DNA of 33,039 nucleotides, taken from the IMG/VR virus record IMGVR_UViG_3300042448_001132, positions 1 to 33,039 of that record. One strand, written 5' to 3'. Under the pieces are notes generated by a model that saw nothing but the letters and a program-made list of their open reading frames with translations, was not told where the DNA came from and made no database searches. A program made the position numbers and the translations under genes. Of the stretch, positions 15,891-24,253 are shown one piece after another (the first letter of the stretch is position 1; every line of letters begins with the position of its first letter). The DNA is from a virus.

Positions 15891-16430
15891 TTATTCCTCG
15901 ACTTCCTCTTTGATTTGTCGTTTGCGTTTGATTTCAGGGTTTTGCAATGAAGCTTTCAGCGCTTCAAACTCTTGCTTGAGCTTTTCGTTTTCAGCCTGCA
16001 ACGCGCTAATCGGTGCATTCCCTGCCGCTGCCGCTAAGTAATCACGCGCTTTCTTGCGTAATTCCATCCAGCCAATACCGATACGCTGTAATGCAGCATC
16101 GTTGACTTCGGCCAAGTTTTCAACAGTGCGAATGCCAAAATACTCGGCTTCTTTACACTGAGACTTAGTAACCTGCGGCCATTGTGACAAAGGCGTTCCG
16201 ATCACTTCGCCAGCCAGCCCCGCTTCAAATTCACGCCACTGGCGGCTATATTTTTGTTTGTAGTGCTCGTCTGCTTTTACTTCAAGAATGTTCAAACGAT
16301 CACCGGGGTGTTGAATACGAATGAAAGGCATTTCCTTAAAAATAGGACGGCCAGCCTTTTCGCTTTCGTATCTTAGCTCAACGGATTCCATGAAAAATTC
16401 TACAAAACTGCCGGATTGAGGATTGCTCAT
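15891..16430 (-). CDS. Conserved virion-module protein with C-terminal coiled coil
   Basis: A 179-aa protein. Residues 1-60 contain MPFIRIQHPGD; residues 95-130 (EAEYFGIRTVENLAEVND, then LQRIGIGWMELRKKA) resemble a helix-hairpin-helix; the end (about 140-179) is a charged coiled coil. This combination is common in phages near capsid and tail genes but has no settled function. It follows the terminator-like hairpins at 16448-16486, 59 nt after the 118-aa gene. Confidence 0.65.
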   Translation of the reverse strand: MSNPQSGSFVEFFMESVELRYESEKAGRPIFKEMPFIRIQHPGDRLNILEVKADEHYKQKYSRQWREFEAGLAGEVIGTPLSQWPQVTKSQCKEAEYFGIRTVENLAEVNDAALQRIGIGWMELRKKARDYLAAAAGNAPISALQAENEKLKQEFEALKASLQNPEIKRKRQIKEEVEE

Positions 16431-16447
16431 ATCGACTTTCTAAAAAT

Positions 16448-16486
16448 GCCCGAGGGCGTTGATAAAACAGGGGCGCGAAGCCCCTG
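16448..16486 (-). terminator. Two hairpins, terminator-like, after capsid accessory genes
   Basis: On minus, CAGGGGC/GCCCCTG (7 bp, 16486-16468) is followed by TTTTAT, and a second short hairpin GCCC/GGGC (16457-16448) is followed by ATTTTT. Either may partly stop transcription after the capsid block and lower expression of the tail genes. Their strength is moderate. Confidence 0.6.
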
Positions 16487-16489
16487 CCC

Positions 16490-16846
16490 TTAATACGTAA
16501 CCCAGTTAAGGTTATTTCGACCTAAAAAACGACCTTGACCAGCAGCCGCAACTGAAAAACCGGCATTAGCAGCTAAAGCGTTAATAGCACCACCCGTTGC
16601 CGGATAGACTAAAACAGCGTTAGCCCCAAGGTTTTTCACAGTAACCTCTGCACAAGGTTCGGCCGGGGGCAAAATAACACCAGTGCTGGCTGCCGCTGTC
16701 GTTACTATGACATGAGCGCCAGTTACTAGGGTTGCCGTGCCTTGAGTTGAACCCGCAGCAGTCACGTTGTCTTGAACGTCGCCACACACCTGTTCGGTTA
16801 GTGCAGCAGCCATTCCGACACCCATACACCGTGAAGGGTAGCTCAT
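16490..16846 (-). CDS. Small virion protein, Ala/Gly/Val-rich, 118 aa
   Basis: A low-complexity beta-rich protein (TQGTATLVTGAHVIVTT, then GVILPPAEPCAEVTVKNLG and LVYPATGGAINALAANAG). The PPAxxCAEVxVxNxGAxxxLVYPxxG pattern is found in phage capsid decoration or head-fibre subunits. It follows the 100-aa gene by 10 nt, and both lie directly after the major capsid gene, which fits a capsid accessory role. Confidence 0.65.
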   Translation of the reverse strand: MSYPSRCMGVGMAAALTEQVCGDVQDNVTAAGSTQGTATLVTGAHVIVTTAAASTGVILPPAEPCAEVTVKNLGANAVLVYPATGGAINALAANAGFSVAAAGQGRFLGRNNLNWVTY

Positions 16847-16856
16847 AATCTACTCC

Positions 16857-17159
16857 TTAAACAGAAGCAGCAGAGAACCAGCCACGATCACCAGTCGCCA
16901 TAGCAACAGCAGGCGAACGGTATGAACCGCCCGTAGCAGTCACTAAAAACGTGGCGGCGTTGACGGTACATACTGCGGTCGAGGCGGTAATAGTCGCGTT
17001 AGCTTGTGCATAAACATAACGACGACCATCAGAGCCAAGAGTTTGAGTACCCAATTGCGGTGCATCTTCTGCGCCAGAAGTGGGGCCAACATCAGCGGCC
17101 AGAGTGATGGTATTGAAATCACACCCCAAAACCGGGGAAACGGTAAACGGTGCAGCCAT
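16857..17159 (-). CDS. Small capsid accessory protein, 100 aa
   Basis: A beta-rich protein (MAAPFTVSPVLGCDFN, then LGTQTLGSDGRRYVYAQANA, ending WFSAASV). The G-SDGRRYVYAxANA pattern is typical of small proteins following the capsid gene in BPP-1/epsilon15-like phages, possibly a decoration protein. It lies after a GNRA-loop hairpin that follows the capsid gene. Confidence 0.65.
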   Translation of the reverse strand: MAAPFTVSPVLGCDFNTITLAADVGPTSGAEDAPQLGTQTLGSDGRRYVYAQANATITASTAVCTVNAATFLVTATGGSYRSPAVAMATGDRGWFSAASV

Positions 17160-17179
17160 TTTAATTCCTTTCAGAAATA

Positions 17180-17193
17180 GGGGCTTACGCCCC
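17180..17193 (-). terminator. Hairpin after the capsid gene, weak terminator or mRNA stabiliser
   Basis: GGGGC/GCCCC stem with a GTAA (GNRA) loop on minus, followed by TATTTC rather than a clean T-run. Its place right after the major capsid stop suggests partial termination or protection of the capsid mRNA 3' end. Confidence 0.5.
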
Positions 17194-17199
17194 GTTTAT

Positions 17200-18192
17200 T
17201 TAGTCAGTCAGAACGCCTTGATAACGAGGGCCGGAGCTTGTCAAGTTACCTGCCCAGCCAATCAAGCGCACCATTGCGTCCTGGTTGACGGACATACGGT
17301 CGCCGCCAATAGGCACAAAGTTACGGTCACGATGGGGACGGAAGAACAGATACTTGGTATTCAGAAAGTACATGCGGTTCGTGTTCAATTGACCACCGAT
17401 ACCGCCATCCAAATACACATCGCAGTTAAAACCGGCACCAAAGTATTTCAGGCTAGTGAAACCGGCACCGGCTGACGTTTCCGAAGTGATACGCTGAATT
17501 GCTTGCAGCGATTCCAGATAGAAACGATAGTAGTTATTACCGGCCACGATGATATCGGGACGATCTGCACCGCGCACCAACTGAACTGCAACCCGGTTCA
17601 TGTACGATTGAATGTTAGCCACAGAAGCAGCAGCGCCGCCGTCAGTGGTAGCATCAAAAGCTACGTTACGCCAGAACGAGAAGTTAGTACGGTTAATGCC
17701 GCCGTAAGTACCGGAACCGGGCGAAGCTGCTACAGCTAAAGCCAAGCCGGTAATATCCTTGCCGCCATTACCAGTGCCGTCAGAGTAAATACCAGCGCTG
17801 ATATCGTTCATCAGTTGAGCTTCGGCAACCTGAACGCGACCCTCTAGCAAGTCGATGATCTGCTCTTTGCCAGCATTTTGCAGCACTTCCAGACCGCTCA
17901 TTGAAACAGCAGCGGCATATTGCTTAATGTCAAACTGAGCAGAAGAAATTGGGCTGTTCGGGGTAATGTCGATAATGTCATACCCTGAGAAAGAGCCAGC
18001 ATTTTCTGTTGCCGGATCGTTATACATAACCTCTTGAAGAATAACGTTACCGCCGGAAAATGGCTTGACGTTACCGCGCTCTTTGAGTTTGTATAACAGT
18101 GCGTTGTTGTTGGTAGTGCTGTCGGCTAAAGTGCCGGAACGAGATTGAACGGTGGTTGCGACAATGTCGCTTAAACCTGCAAAAGTGGCCAT
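17200..18192 (-). CDS. Major capsid protein
   Basis: A 330-aa protein of the HK97-like fold group seen in BPP-1/epsilon15-type podoviruses. Marks are NVKPFSGGNVILQEVMYND near 41-59, an E-loop-like region, FDIKQYAAAVSMSGLEVLQNAG around 87-108, IIVAGNNYYRFYLESLQAIQR in the middle, and a C-terminal MVRLIGWAGNLTSSGPRYQGVL. It follows the scaffold gene by 14 nt, the usual order. It is the most abundant virion protein expected here. Confidence 0.9.
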   Translation of the reverse strand: MATFAGLSDIVATTVQSRSGTLADSTTNNNALLYKLKERGNVKPFSGGNVILQEVMYNDPATENAGSFSGYDIIDITPNSPISSAQFDIKQYAAAVSMSGLEVLQNAGKEQIIDLLEGRVQVAEAQLMNDISAGIYSDGTGNGGKDITGLALAVAASPGSGTYGGINRTNFSFWRNVAFDATTDGGAAASVANIQSYMNRVAVQLVRGADRPDIIVAGNNYYRFYLESLQAIQRITSETSAGAGFTSLKYFGAGFNCDVYLDGGIGGQLNTNRMYFLNTKYLFFRPHRDRNFVPIGGDRMSVNQDAMVRLIGWAGNLTSSGPRYQGVLTD

Positions 18193-18206
18193 GATCGGCT
18201 ATCCTT

Positions 18207-19178
18207 TCAGTTAGAATCAAATTGCGCTGCAATAATGTCCCGCAGCGAACCTTTAGTACCGGGCTGAACCCCACCAGAAACAGGACTAGAGCCTTTTACA
18301 CTTACCGCAGCGGTTCTCGCTTTTTGCGCTTGTGCTTGCTCTAATGCTTTCTTTTGGGCTTCTGCGCGTTGCTGATCTAACAGGGATTGCCTGATATCTT
18401 TACGCATCCAAACAGCCGTATCGTAGGCTTCTTCTAACGATTCTGCATTGCCGGTTGCCAGCAAATCAGCCATATCGTTACGCACTGCCTCGAAGTGCAC
18501 TTTGTCAGCAGTCACAAACTTGGCTAATTCTGAATTAGCCCTAGCCTGCTCTTGCTGTTGTATCTGATTTTGCCACAGTTGTTGCTGATTGCGCAACTGT
18601 TGCAGCTCGCTCATTAAATAATTTGTTTGCGGGTCGAGTTGTGGCGGTTCCTGCACGCTGTTCAGGTCAATGCCATATTCTTTAGCCAACTGGGAAAAAT
18701 ACTGCGCTTTCGTTACCGGGTCTGATGTTCTAAGAATGGTATCAGCACGCATCAGGGCAGAAATGGCGGTCGGTGCATCTACTCCAAGGCGCTGCAAGTG
18801 AGCCTGGTACGGAGCAATGGCAGCATCGTAGGCTTTTGCGCGTTCGCTGTGTGACTTAAATTCGGACACGCCTTTATGGAAGTCTGATTCGCGCCGCTCT
18901 GCCTCTGCTGTTAGCAGCTTGATTTCCTCCGGTGTCAGGGCTTCGCCACGATCAGCCTTCAGAAAAGCCTCTTGCGCCGCTGGTTTCCAGCTGGACGGGG
19001 CTTTGCGTGGGGCAGGTTCAGTTTGCTCAGTTGGCTCGATCTCTTTCGCAAATTTTCCCGCTTCGTCACGAGGCTGTTCGGTCTGTTCCGGCTCTGGCGT
19101 TGGCTCCGGCTTAACTTCCGGGCTTTCCTCGGCTTTTTCTGCGAATGCTTCTTCTAATGCGGTGCGTAAATCACTCAT
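18207..19178 (-). CDS. Scaffolding protein
   Basis: A 323-aa protein. The N-terminal 60 residues are acidic with Glu-Pro repeats (PEVKPEPTPEPEQTEQP), then RKAPSSWKPAAQEAFLKADRG, which is typical of podovirus scaffold proteins; residues 185-290 are Gln-rich helix/coiled coil and the end is basic (QKARTAAVSVKG), likely contacting the capsid. It lies immediately upstream of the major capsid gene. Scaffold assists procapsid assembly and leaves on maturation. Confidence 0.85.
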   Translation of the reverse strand: MSDLRTALEEAFAEKAEESPEVKPEPTPEPEQTEQPRDEAGKFAKEIEPTEQTEPAPRKAPSSWKPAAQEAFLKADRGEALTPEEIKLLTAEAERRESDFHKGVSEFKSHSERAKAYDAAIAPYQAHLQRLGVDAPTAISALMRADTILRTSDPVTKAQYFSQLAKEYGIDLNSVQEPPQLDPQTNYLMSELQQLRNQQQLWQNQIQQQEQARANSELAKFVTADKVHFEAVRNDMADLLATGNAESLEEAYDTAVWMRKDIRQSLLDQQRAEAQKKALEQAQAQKARTAAVSVKGSSPVSGGVQPGTKGSLRDIIAAQFDSN

Positions 19179-19265
19179 GGTAGGGTTTTCCTATCTGTGC
19201 CGCCCAGAATATCCACCTTCCGGTCGGCGTGGCGCATCTCTGCGGACACAATAAGCCAGTGGGGG

Positions 19266-19640
19266 CTAATAACCTCTCGATGCCATCACTTCGGCAATGG
19301 CGCGTTTTCTCAATTCCCGGTCGTCACGGGGCTGTTGTTTCGTCATTGCTGTTTTGATCTCGTTGCCGATCTCAACCAGGCCGTGTTGTTTCAAGTGCGC
19401 CCGGTGGTGGCTTCTCGATGTAATCATCTCGCCGGTCTGCATACTTTTGTAAGGTTGAATGTCTGGCATGACATAGGGCGAAGTATTCTCCGGTGCGTAA
19501 TATTGATCTTTCGGCACCAGTTCGCCGGTTTCAGGGTCTTGGATGAAACTTCCACGAATAGGCTTTTCAGTGAAAATTTTGTCGAAATTTCCTGAAAAGG
19601 CATCGTGATTAGTCGGTCTTTGTTTGCTGCCCTTGCTCAT
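19266..19640 (-). CDS. Hypothetical head-module protein, 124 aa
   Basis: A basic N-terminus (MSKGSKQRPTNHDAFSGNFDKIF) followed by ETGELVPKDQYY and PDIQPYKSMQTGEMITSRS, then a His-rich helix region (HHRAHLKQHGLVEIG). The ITSRSxHRxHLKxHGxxEIG pattern recurs in head modules of podoviruses, function unknown. It couples by ATGA to the preceding gene. An 87-nt gap before the scaffold gene holds no obvious site. Confidence 0.6.
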   Translation of the reverse strand: MSKGSKQRPTNHDAFSGNFDKIFTEKPIRGSFIQDPETGELVPKDQYYAPENTSPYVMPDIQPYKSMQTGEMITSRSHHRAHLKQHGLVEIGNEIKTAMTKQQPRDDRELRKRAIAEVMASRGY

Positions 19641-19987
19641 AACAATAAAACCTCCAGGTCGTCCTCTTCTATCGCGTTTTCTATTTGCTTTTGTATCAGA
19701 TTTGCAACTATTCTTTGTAATTTTATATTGTTTTGCAAAAATTGATAGTCAAAATCTGGGTATTTTTCAAAAATCTCGGCTTTTACTTCCGGTATTTCTT
19801 CGATGATTTGCGGGTTTTCTTTTATTTCCTCGATGATCTCTTTGATCTGAGGTTTTTCCAACATTTTCTTGTACTTATCCAGCCACCATGCGCCGTAATG
19901 CCCACCCGTGATAACTGGCTCAGGCGGGTCAGGCTTCGATGGCGAAGCGCCATCGATTAACTCAAGGCTGAGTAAATGGATCCACAT
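19637..19987 (-). CDS. Acidic hypothetical protein with IIEEI repeats
   Basis: A 116-aa protein. After YGAWWLDKYKKMLEK the middle (about 46-75) repeats Ile/Glu units: PQIKEIIEEIKENPQIIEEI. The rest is helical. Probably a coiled-coil or scaffold-like helper of the head module; no family recognised. Start at 19987 is the first Met after the preceding stop. Confidence 0.6.
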   Translation of the reverse strand: MWIHLLSLELIDGASPSKPDPPEPVITGGHYGAWWLDKYKKMLEKPQIKEIIEEIKENPQIIEEIPEVKAEIFEKYPDFDYQFLQNNIKLQRIVANLIQKQIENAIEEDDLEVLLL

Positions 19988-19990
19988 GGA

Positions 19991-20257
19991 TCAGCCAAAA
20001 GTCAGCGTACTGATGTTGTTTTCTGCGTCATCTACACGGGAAACGCTGGCAGGTGCTGGCAAATCTGTGGGAGGCGGAATCAAAGTGCGCAAAATGTCAG
20101 CGGGCGGAACCGTCAGGATGTTGGGCGCGTAGCCATTGCCAATAACTACAGTCGAGCCATCGTCTTCGGTTGTGCCATTGGCGTTGTCGCAGCTAATAAC
20201 CTCGCTGGTTTCTGGATCGCGGATCAAAACTTGGATGGCAACGGTTTTTGTGGTCAT
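19991..20257 (-). CDS. Hypothetical structural-module protein, 88 aa
   Basis: Residues 3-17 read TKTVAIQVLIRDPET, followed by a Asp/Asn-rich loop and a proline-rich part (LIPPPTDLPAPAS). A beta-rich small virion or assembly protein is likely from the neighbours. Not recognised. Confidence 0.5.
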   Translation of the reverse strand: MTTKTVAIQVLIRDPETSEVISCDNANGTTEDDGSTVVIGNGYAPNILTVPPADILRTLIPPPTDLPAPASVSRVDDAENNISTLTFG

Positions 20258-20281
20258 GATAAATCCTTTGTTAATTGAAAA

Positions 20282-21472
20282 TCAAGCGGAAGCAATAAAG
20301 CCAGTCACGTCACCCGCCGCAAGTCCGGTGGCCGTGTTATCGGTCAATCCTCTAGCGGATGTGACTGCGATCTGAATGCCAGTTGAAAAACCTAGCCCGC
20401 CAGGGAAATTGACAGTCCGTGCTTGGCTAGGCTCTAAACAAACCTCAAACAGCGCACTTGTGGTGCCCATAGTGACACTTGTGGCATTAAAAAACTTGAC
20501 ATAGCGCCGAGTAACAGCAGCATTGTGCAAATCGTATCCCGCCAGTCTACCGGCCGAACCTTTGATGGATTGCCCTGCGGGGGTTGCCGGAGAGGTTACA
20601 GGAGCAGCCGATGCCGCACCCGTCGCTGTGCTTCGGTACTGAATGCCAAAATCACCGATGGCATTAGTACCAGCAGCAATAGAGCCCGTACCGATGTTGG
20701 CAGTAACCGTGCCCGATACAGGCTGCGTGCCACTGATCTGGGCCGCTGGAATTGGCTCCGTAGCGTATGCACCCGGCTGAATCTGAATGGTCGCAGTGCC
20801 CGATGTCCACGCAGTGGCGCGCACGCGGAACCAATTCAGCCCGTTAACCGCTAGCTCCCAGCCATAAGCGGGAGGTGCGCCCAATACGCCCGATGTCGTC
20901 TCAATTGTGTTGGCGTTTGTGCGTACAGCCTGAATGCCAAACCAGTTGCCATTGGTGCCGTTCGTGCTGTTGAGCGATCCCTCAAAAGTAAAGTTGACGC
21001 CCGCAAACGTACCAACAACGTACACCATGACGTTAGACACGCGGCTGACGTTAGACGGCACCGCGCTGCTTGCACTTGTGATTGTCCCGGTCACTAGCGG
21101 ATACCCGGCAGGCTGCACAGCGACCTTAAGCCGCCCTGCTTCGTCCATCTTGAGAATGGTGTAGTCGCCGTCATCCGCTGTCGATGTGTCAGTATCTGAT
21201 CGAATCGCTAACATCAGATTACCGATTGCGCCTGTAACGTGTAGCGTGTCCTCAGCGTAAGCTGACGCGCTCGTAATCGGCAAAGGCGTTGCCCGTAGCT
21301 GCGCGTCAGTCACCGGGCCAGTAACAGGCATCGGGTTAGCCGCAGTTACAGGCGAAGAAATACCATCGCCGCCGATGTCAAGCTTGCTGTAAGGGTACTT
21401 AACACCCGCCACATCATCGGCAGCAAACGTATCGCCACCTGTCCCAGGATTGGCCGTAAAGTTATCTGCCAT
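20282..21472 (-). CDS. Putative head decoration / virion protein, 396 aa
   Basis: A beta-rich protein with PMPVTGPVTDAQLRATPLPI (residues 46-65), a repeat type found in phage virion proteins next to the portal, then DDGDYTILKMDEAGRLKV, ATIQIQPGAYATEPI around 230 and GLGFSTGIQIAVTSARGLTDN near the C-terminus. The last motif (FSTGIxIAVTxARxLTD) is common to this family. It may decorate capsid or attach near the portal. Its ATG overlaps the portal stop by 1 nt. Confidence 0.7.
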   Translation of the reverse strand: MADNFTANPGTGGDTFAADDVAGVKYPYSKLDIGGDGISSPVTAANPMPVTGPVTDAQLRATPLPITSASAYAEDTLHVTGAIGNLMLAIRSDTDTSTADDGDYTILKMDEAGRLKVAVQPAGYPLVTGTITSASSAVPSNVSRVSNVMVYVVGTFAGVNFTFEGSLNSTNGTNGNWFGIQAVRTNANTIETTSGVLGAPPAYGWELAVNGLNWFRVRATAWTSGTATIQIQPGAYATEPIPAAQISGTQPVSGTVTANIGTGSIAAGTNAIGDFGIQYRSTATGAASAAPVTSPATPAGQSIKGSAGRLAGYDLHNAAVTRRYVKFFNATSVTMGTTSALFEVCLEPSQARTVNFPGGLGFSTGIQIAVTSARGLTDNTATGLAAGDVTGFIASA

Positions 21473-23670
21473 TATTCGCTTTCAATTTCAATGACGCCAA
21501 TTGCTCGACCATCTTGCCCACGCTCCACAATTTTACGCTTCGGCTTGTTCATTTTGGTAACTGCATCAGCCAACATCGCTACAGCTTGCGCCATGTTGTT
21601 TTGTTGGTCGCTCAATATGTTAGCGGCCTGATCTGCCATCATTTTTACTTCGTCGCCAACTTTTTGTAAATGATTTTCGCCCTCGATTTGTACTGATACC
21701 GCTGGCTTTTCTGAGGCCTGCGCGGTCATTTGTGCAATTGTGATTTTAGTTTCAGCGTCGATCCTGGCTTTCATTTCTGCGCGTTCTGTTTCAGCCTGCT
21801 GGCGCATGATTTCGAGATTCTTGGCTTGTTCTGCTTTGAATTGCTCAATCTGCAAACTTGCTTGCAGCTTAGCTTGCTCGATTTGCCCTTGCGTTTGTAT
21901 TTTTGCCTGTTCTAGCTGCATCTTGCCCTGTTCGACCTGCATCATAGCCTCGGCTTTCATTTGTTCCGGGTCAGGCTGCGGCTGTTCAGGCGGTTTCGGT
22001 GCGTTCAGTTTAGCCATCGCCTCATCAAAAGCAGATTCCATCATTCTGCCGCCTTTGAATGCGCGAACACCAAACATCAGCATTTCACCCATTAAAGGCG
22101 CAAGTTCTGGCACTTGTTGTGTAACGGGTAATGCTCTGTCCATGAACTGACCGACCGCACCCAGAAACTCAATCCGGCTTTGTTTTTCGGTGGCTTCGTC
22201 CATTTCTACCAGTGAATCAGAGGCAACCTCAATCCTGAACCCTCTGGCTGGCTCAGACTTCAACAACATAATGGCCTGCTCTGCGTATTGAGCGTCCATT
22301 GTCCCCATGATTCCAGACATCTCGACAAGGGTCTGTGGTGCGTAAAAATCACACATTATCTGGGCTTTGATTCTCAGCACTTCCGAAGCAAACTGCGCCA
22401 CTTCGGTCTGTAGGCGTTTCAGTCTCAGTGAAGCGTACTGGCTTTTAATCTGTTGCGCGGTAGCCGTTTCCGAAGCCATCGACGCACCGCGAATGATGTC
22501 AGACAGTCCGGTGATCTCATACACTACCTGCTTCGCTTGCTCTCTGGCTGCGTAGCATTCTCTTAAAGCTTGAAGGACAGAATCCAGCGGCATGAAGTCC
22601 ACGACACCCTTTAGCCCGCCCTTTTCCGCAAAAGCCGCCCAAGTATCCACAGGTATCAACTGGTTATTCACACCCTCGCTTAACATCCTTTGCACACCCT
22701 GCTGGCTTGCGTCATAGACACCCACGACTTTAACCGCTTCGACTAACATTGCTATCCTGTTGGTTAGCATGTCAATCTCTTCGGCTTGGTCTTGGTAAAG
22801 GCTGTAATCAGCTATGGGTACTAAAGTCTCGGTGGTTTGGGTAGAAAATAAAGGCTTGGGACAAGGCCAGAAATTATCTAAACCGAGCGGGTCGTCTTTA
22901 ATGTCCAGCGTCTTAGAGTATCCCTCAGACACCCAGAAGACCTGCTTTGTCGTCTTGCTCCATATTTCCCAGACAACGGCTTTTTTCATGTCGTCCAGGC
23001 CTTCAACACCCATCTTTTCCATCTCGTCAAGGCCAACAGGCTCGTGAGTTAATGGAACTTGCTTAAAATCCTCGCCGAATCGTTTAATACCGTCCTCTTG
23101 GCTCATGTACACCCTACGGGCGATCCATGTCACTTCATCCCAACATCTTGCGGGTGAATATCTAACATCTTTCCAGAAGACATAATCTACCGGGGTACAT
23201 TCGTATTTATACGGCGCGTTGGGCATGACCTGCGCCTCGCCGCCTTCCTCACCGGGCAAAGCGTCAACAGGTTGGGCTAGTTCTTTTTCCTCGAATCGCA
23301 CCCACACCGTACCGCGTCCCGGAAGCAATCTGTCAAGTATCGCCAGCCTCATCGAAGCGTCAAAATCGCCCTTGTCAATCTCGTACTGTAAGCAACGTTC
23401 TATAATCACCGAGGCAGTGCGTCCTACTGGGTCAGAATCCTTCCAGCGTCTCGATACTTCGGCTCTAGGTGTTTTCCCGTATAGGGCTGGCATCATGGTC
23501 TGAATGTTCGACCACAATATATTGAATCGCCTACCGTATGTCGTGAAGTTTTTACGGTCGTCGCGGTAACGCCTGATTATTTTGTCGCCACGCTCAATAA
23601 ACTTCTCATCTTCACGCTTGGCAAGTTTTAACTCAGCCAGCCATTTTGTGCTTGCATCAACGGGGTTCAT
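21472..23670 (-). CDS. Portal protein, P22/epsilon15-type
   Basis: A 732-aa protein, the size of P22-like portals (about 725). Residues 30-75 carry YGRRFNILWSNIQTMMPALYGKTPRAEV, characteristic of this family; then CTPVDYVFWKDVRYSPAR and LFSTQTTETLVPIADYSLYQDQAEEID. Residues about 555-640 form a long Gln/Ala/Glu coiled coil with tandem EQAKIQ-like repeats, and the end is ERGQDGRAIGVIEIE. It forms the dodecameric DNA channel. Overlaps the preceding gene by ATGA. Confidence 0.93.
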   Translation of the reverse strand: MNPVDASTKWLAELKLAKREDEKFIERGDKIIRRYRDDRKNFTTYGRRFNILWSNIQTMMPALYGKTPRAEVSRRWKDSDPVGRTASVIIERCLQYEIDKGDFDASMRLAILDRLLPGRGTVWVRFEEKELAQPVDALPGEEGGEAQVMPNAPYKYECTPVDYVFWKDVRYSPARCWDEVTWIARRVYMSQEDGIKRFGEDFKQVPLTHEPVGLDEMEKMGVEGLDDMKKAVVWEIWSKTTKQVFWVSEGYSKTLDIKDDPLGLDNFWPCPKPLFSTQTTETLVPIADYSLYQDQAEEIDMLTNRIAMLVEAVKVVGVYDASQQGVQRMLSEGVNNQLIPVDTWAAFAEKGGLKGVVDFMPLDSVLQALRECYAAREQAKQVVYEITGLSDIIRGASMASETATAQQIKSQYASLRLKRLQTEVAQFASEVLRIKAQIMCDFYAPQTLVEMSGIMGTMDAQYAEQAIMLLKSEPARGFRIEVASDSLVEMDEATEKQSRIEFLGAVGQFMDRALPVTQQVPELAPLMGEMLMFGVRAFKGGRMMESAFDEAMAKLNAPKPPEQPQPDPEQMKAEAMMQVEQGKMQLEQAKIQTQGQIEQAKLQASLQIEQFKAEQAKNLEIMRQQAETERAEMKARIDAETKITIAQMTAQASEKPAVSVQIEGENHLQKVGDEVKMMADQAANILSDQQNNMAQAVAMLADAVTKMNKPKRKIVERGQDGRAIGVIEIESE

Positions 23671-23918
23671 GTCGGTATTCCGTATTTTTCAAGAAGCGGC
23701 TTGTCGGTCATAATTCTTGACCAAGCTTCTTCTGGGCTTTCCGCAACGGCCACCAGTCTTTCAGGTGTTGCGCTAGTTTTTAACTCTGCGCCATTTGGGA
23801 ACAAATAATATGCTGTTTTGTCTTCACATTTAACAGGATGCCACATGACATATTGCACCGCGCCAATTTTATCAATGACGGGCGGCCTGGCTTGTGGGTG
23901 CGCTTGTACAAATATCAT
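23667..23918 (-). CDS. Hypothetical protein, 83 aa, before the portal
   Basis: Starts MIFVQAHPQARPPVIDKIG; has AVQYVMWHPVKCEDKTAYYLF and a C-terminal helix TPERLVAVAESPEEAW. The ATG at 23918 overlaps the preceding stop as ATGA, which fits the operon pattern better than an extension to 24002 that would overlap the neighbour by 88 nt. Function unknown; probably a small assembly protein. Confidence 0.6.
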   Translation of the reverse strand: MIFVQAHPQARPPVIDKIGAVQYVMWHPVKCEDKTAYYLFPNGAELKTSATPERLVAVAESPEEAWSRIMTDKPLLEKYGIPT

Positions 23919-24253
23919 GGGACTATGCTCAGTCTTACCGCGCCATTCGCAACCATAGGCGTACCGTTTGAATATGTCGCCAGTGCGCCCGTCGAGACAC
24001 ACAAAGCGCCATCATTGGCTCTGGGAAGTCCGTTAGACCACACCACATTTACAGGAAGTCCAGCAGTAGCGTCAACGTATCGAATCTGTCCTGCGTCTGT
24101 CATTAAAAGACCGTTAGCGTACTCATCACCACCTGTAGCAATAGCCCTGTTTAAGTCACCAGATAAAAGCACACCATTCTGGAATGTGTCTGTCGGCTGA
24201 ATAGCGCCAGTTCCTAATTGCACTACTTCTGCTGATACTGTAAATATAGACAT
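23915..24253 (-). CDS. Putative small virion protein, 112 aa
   Basis: Repetitive beta pattern with three related units of the form NGLLMTDAGQIRYVD, NGLPRANDGALCVST and NGTPMVANGAVRLS. Each reads N-G-x-P/L...GA-x-x-x. Such units occur in phage virion proteins and suggest a small structural or decorating role. Its ATG touches the terL stop (1-nt overlap). Confidence 0.6.
   Translation of the reverse strand: MSIFTVSAEVVQLGTGAIQPTDTFQNGVLLSGDLNRAIATGGDEYANGLLMTDAGQIRYVDATAGLPVNVVWSNGLPRANDGALCVSTGALATYSNGTPMVANGAVRLSIVP

Noticed and set aside
23919-24002. N-terminal extension of the 83-aa gene
   Set aside because: It would overlap the preceding gene by 88 nt, while an ATG with ATGA overlap exists at 23918.
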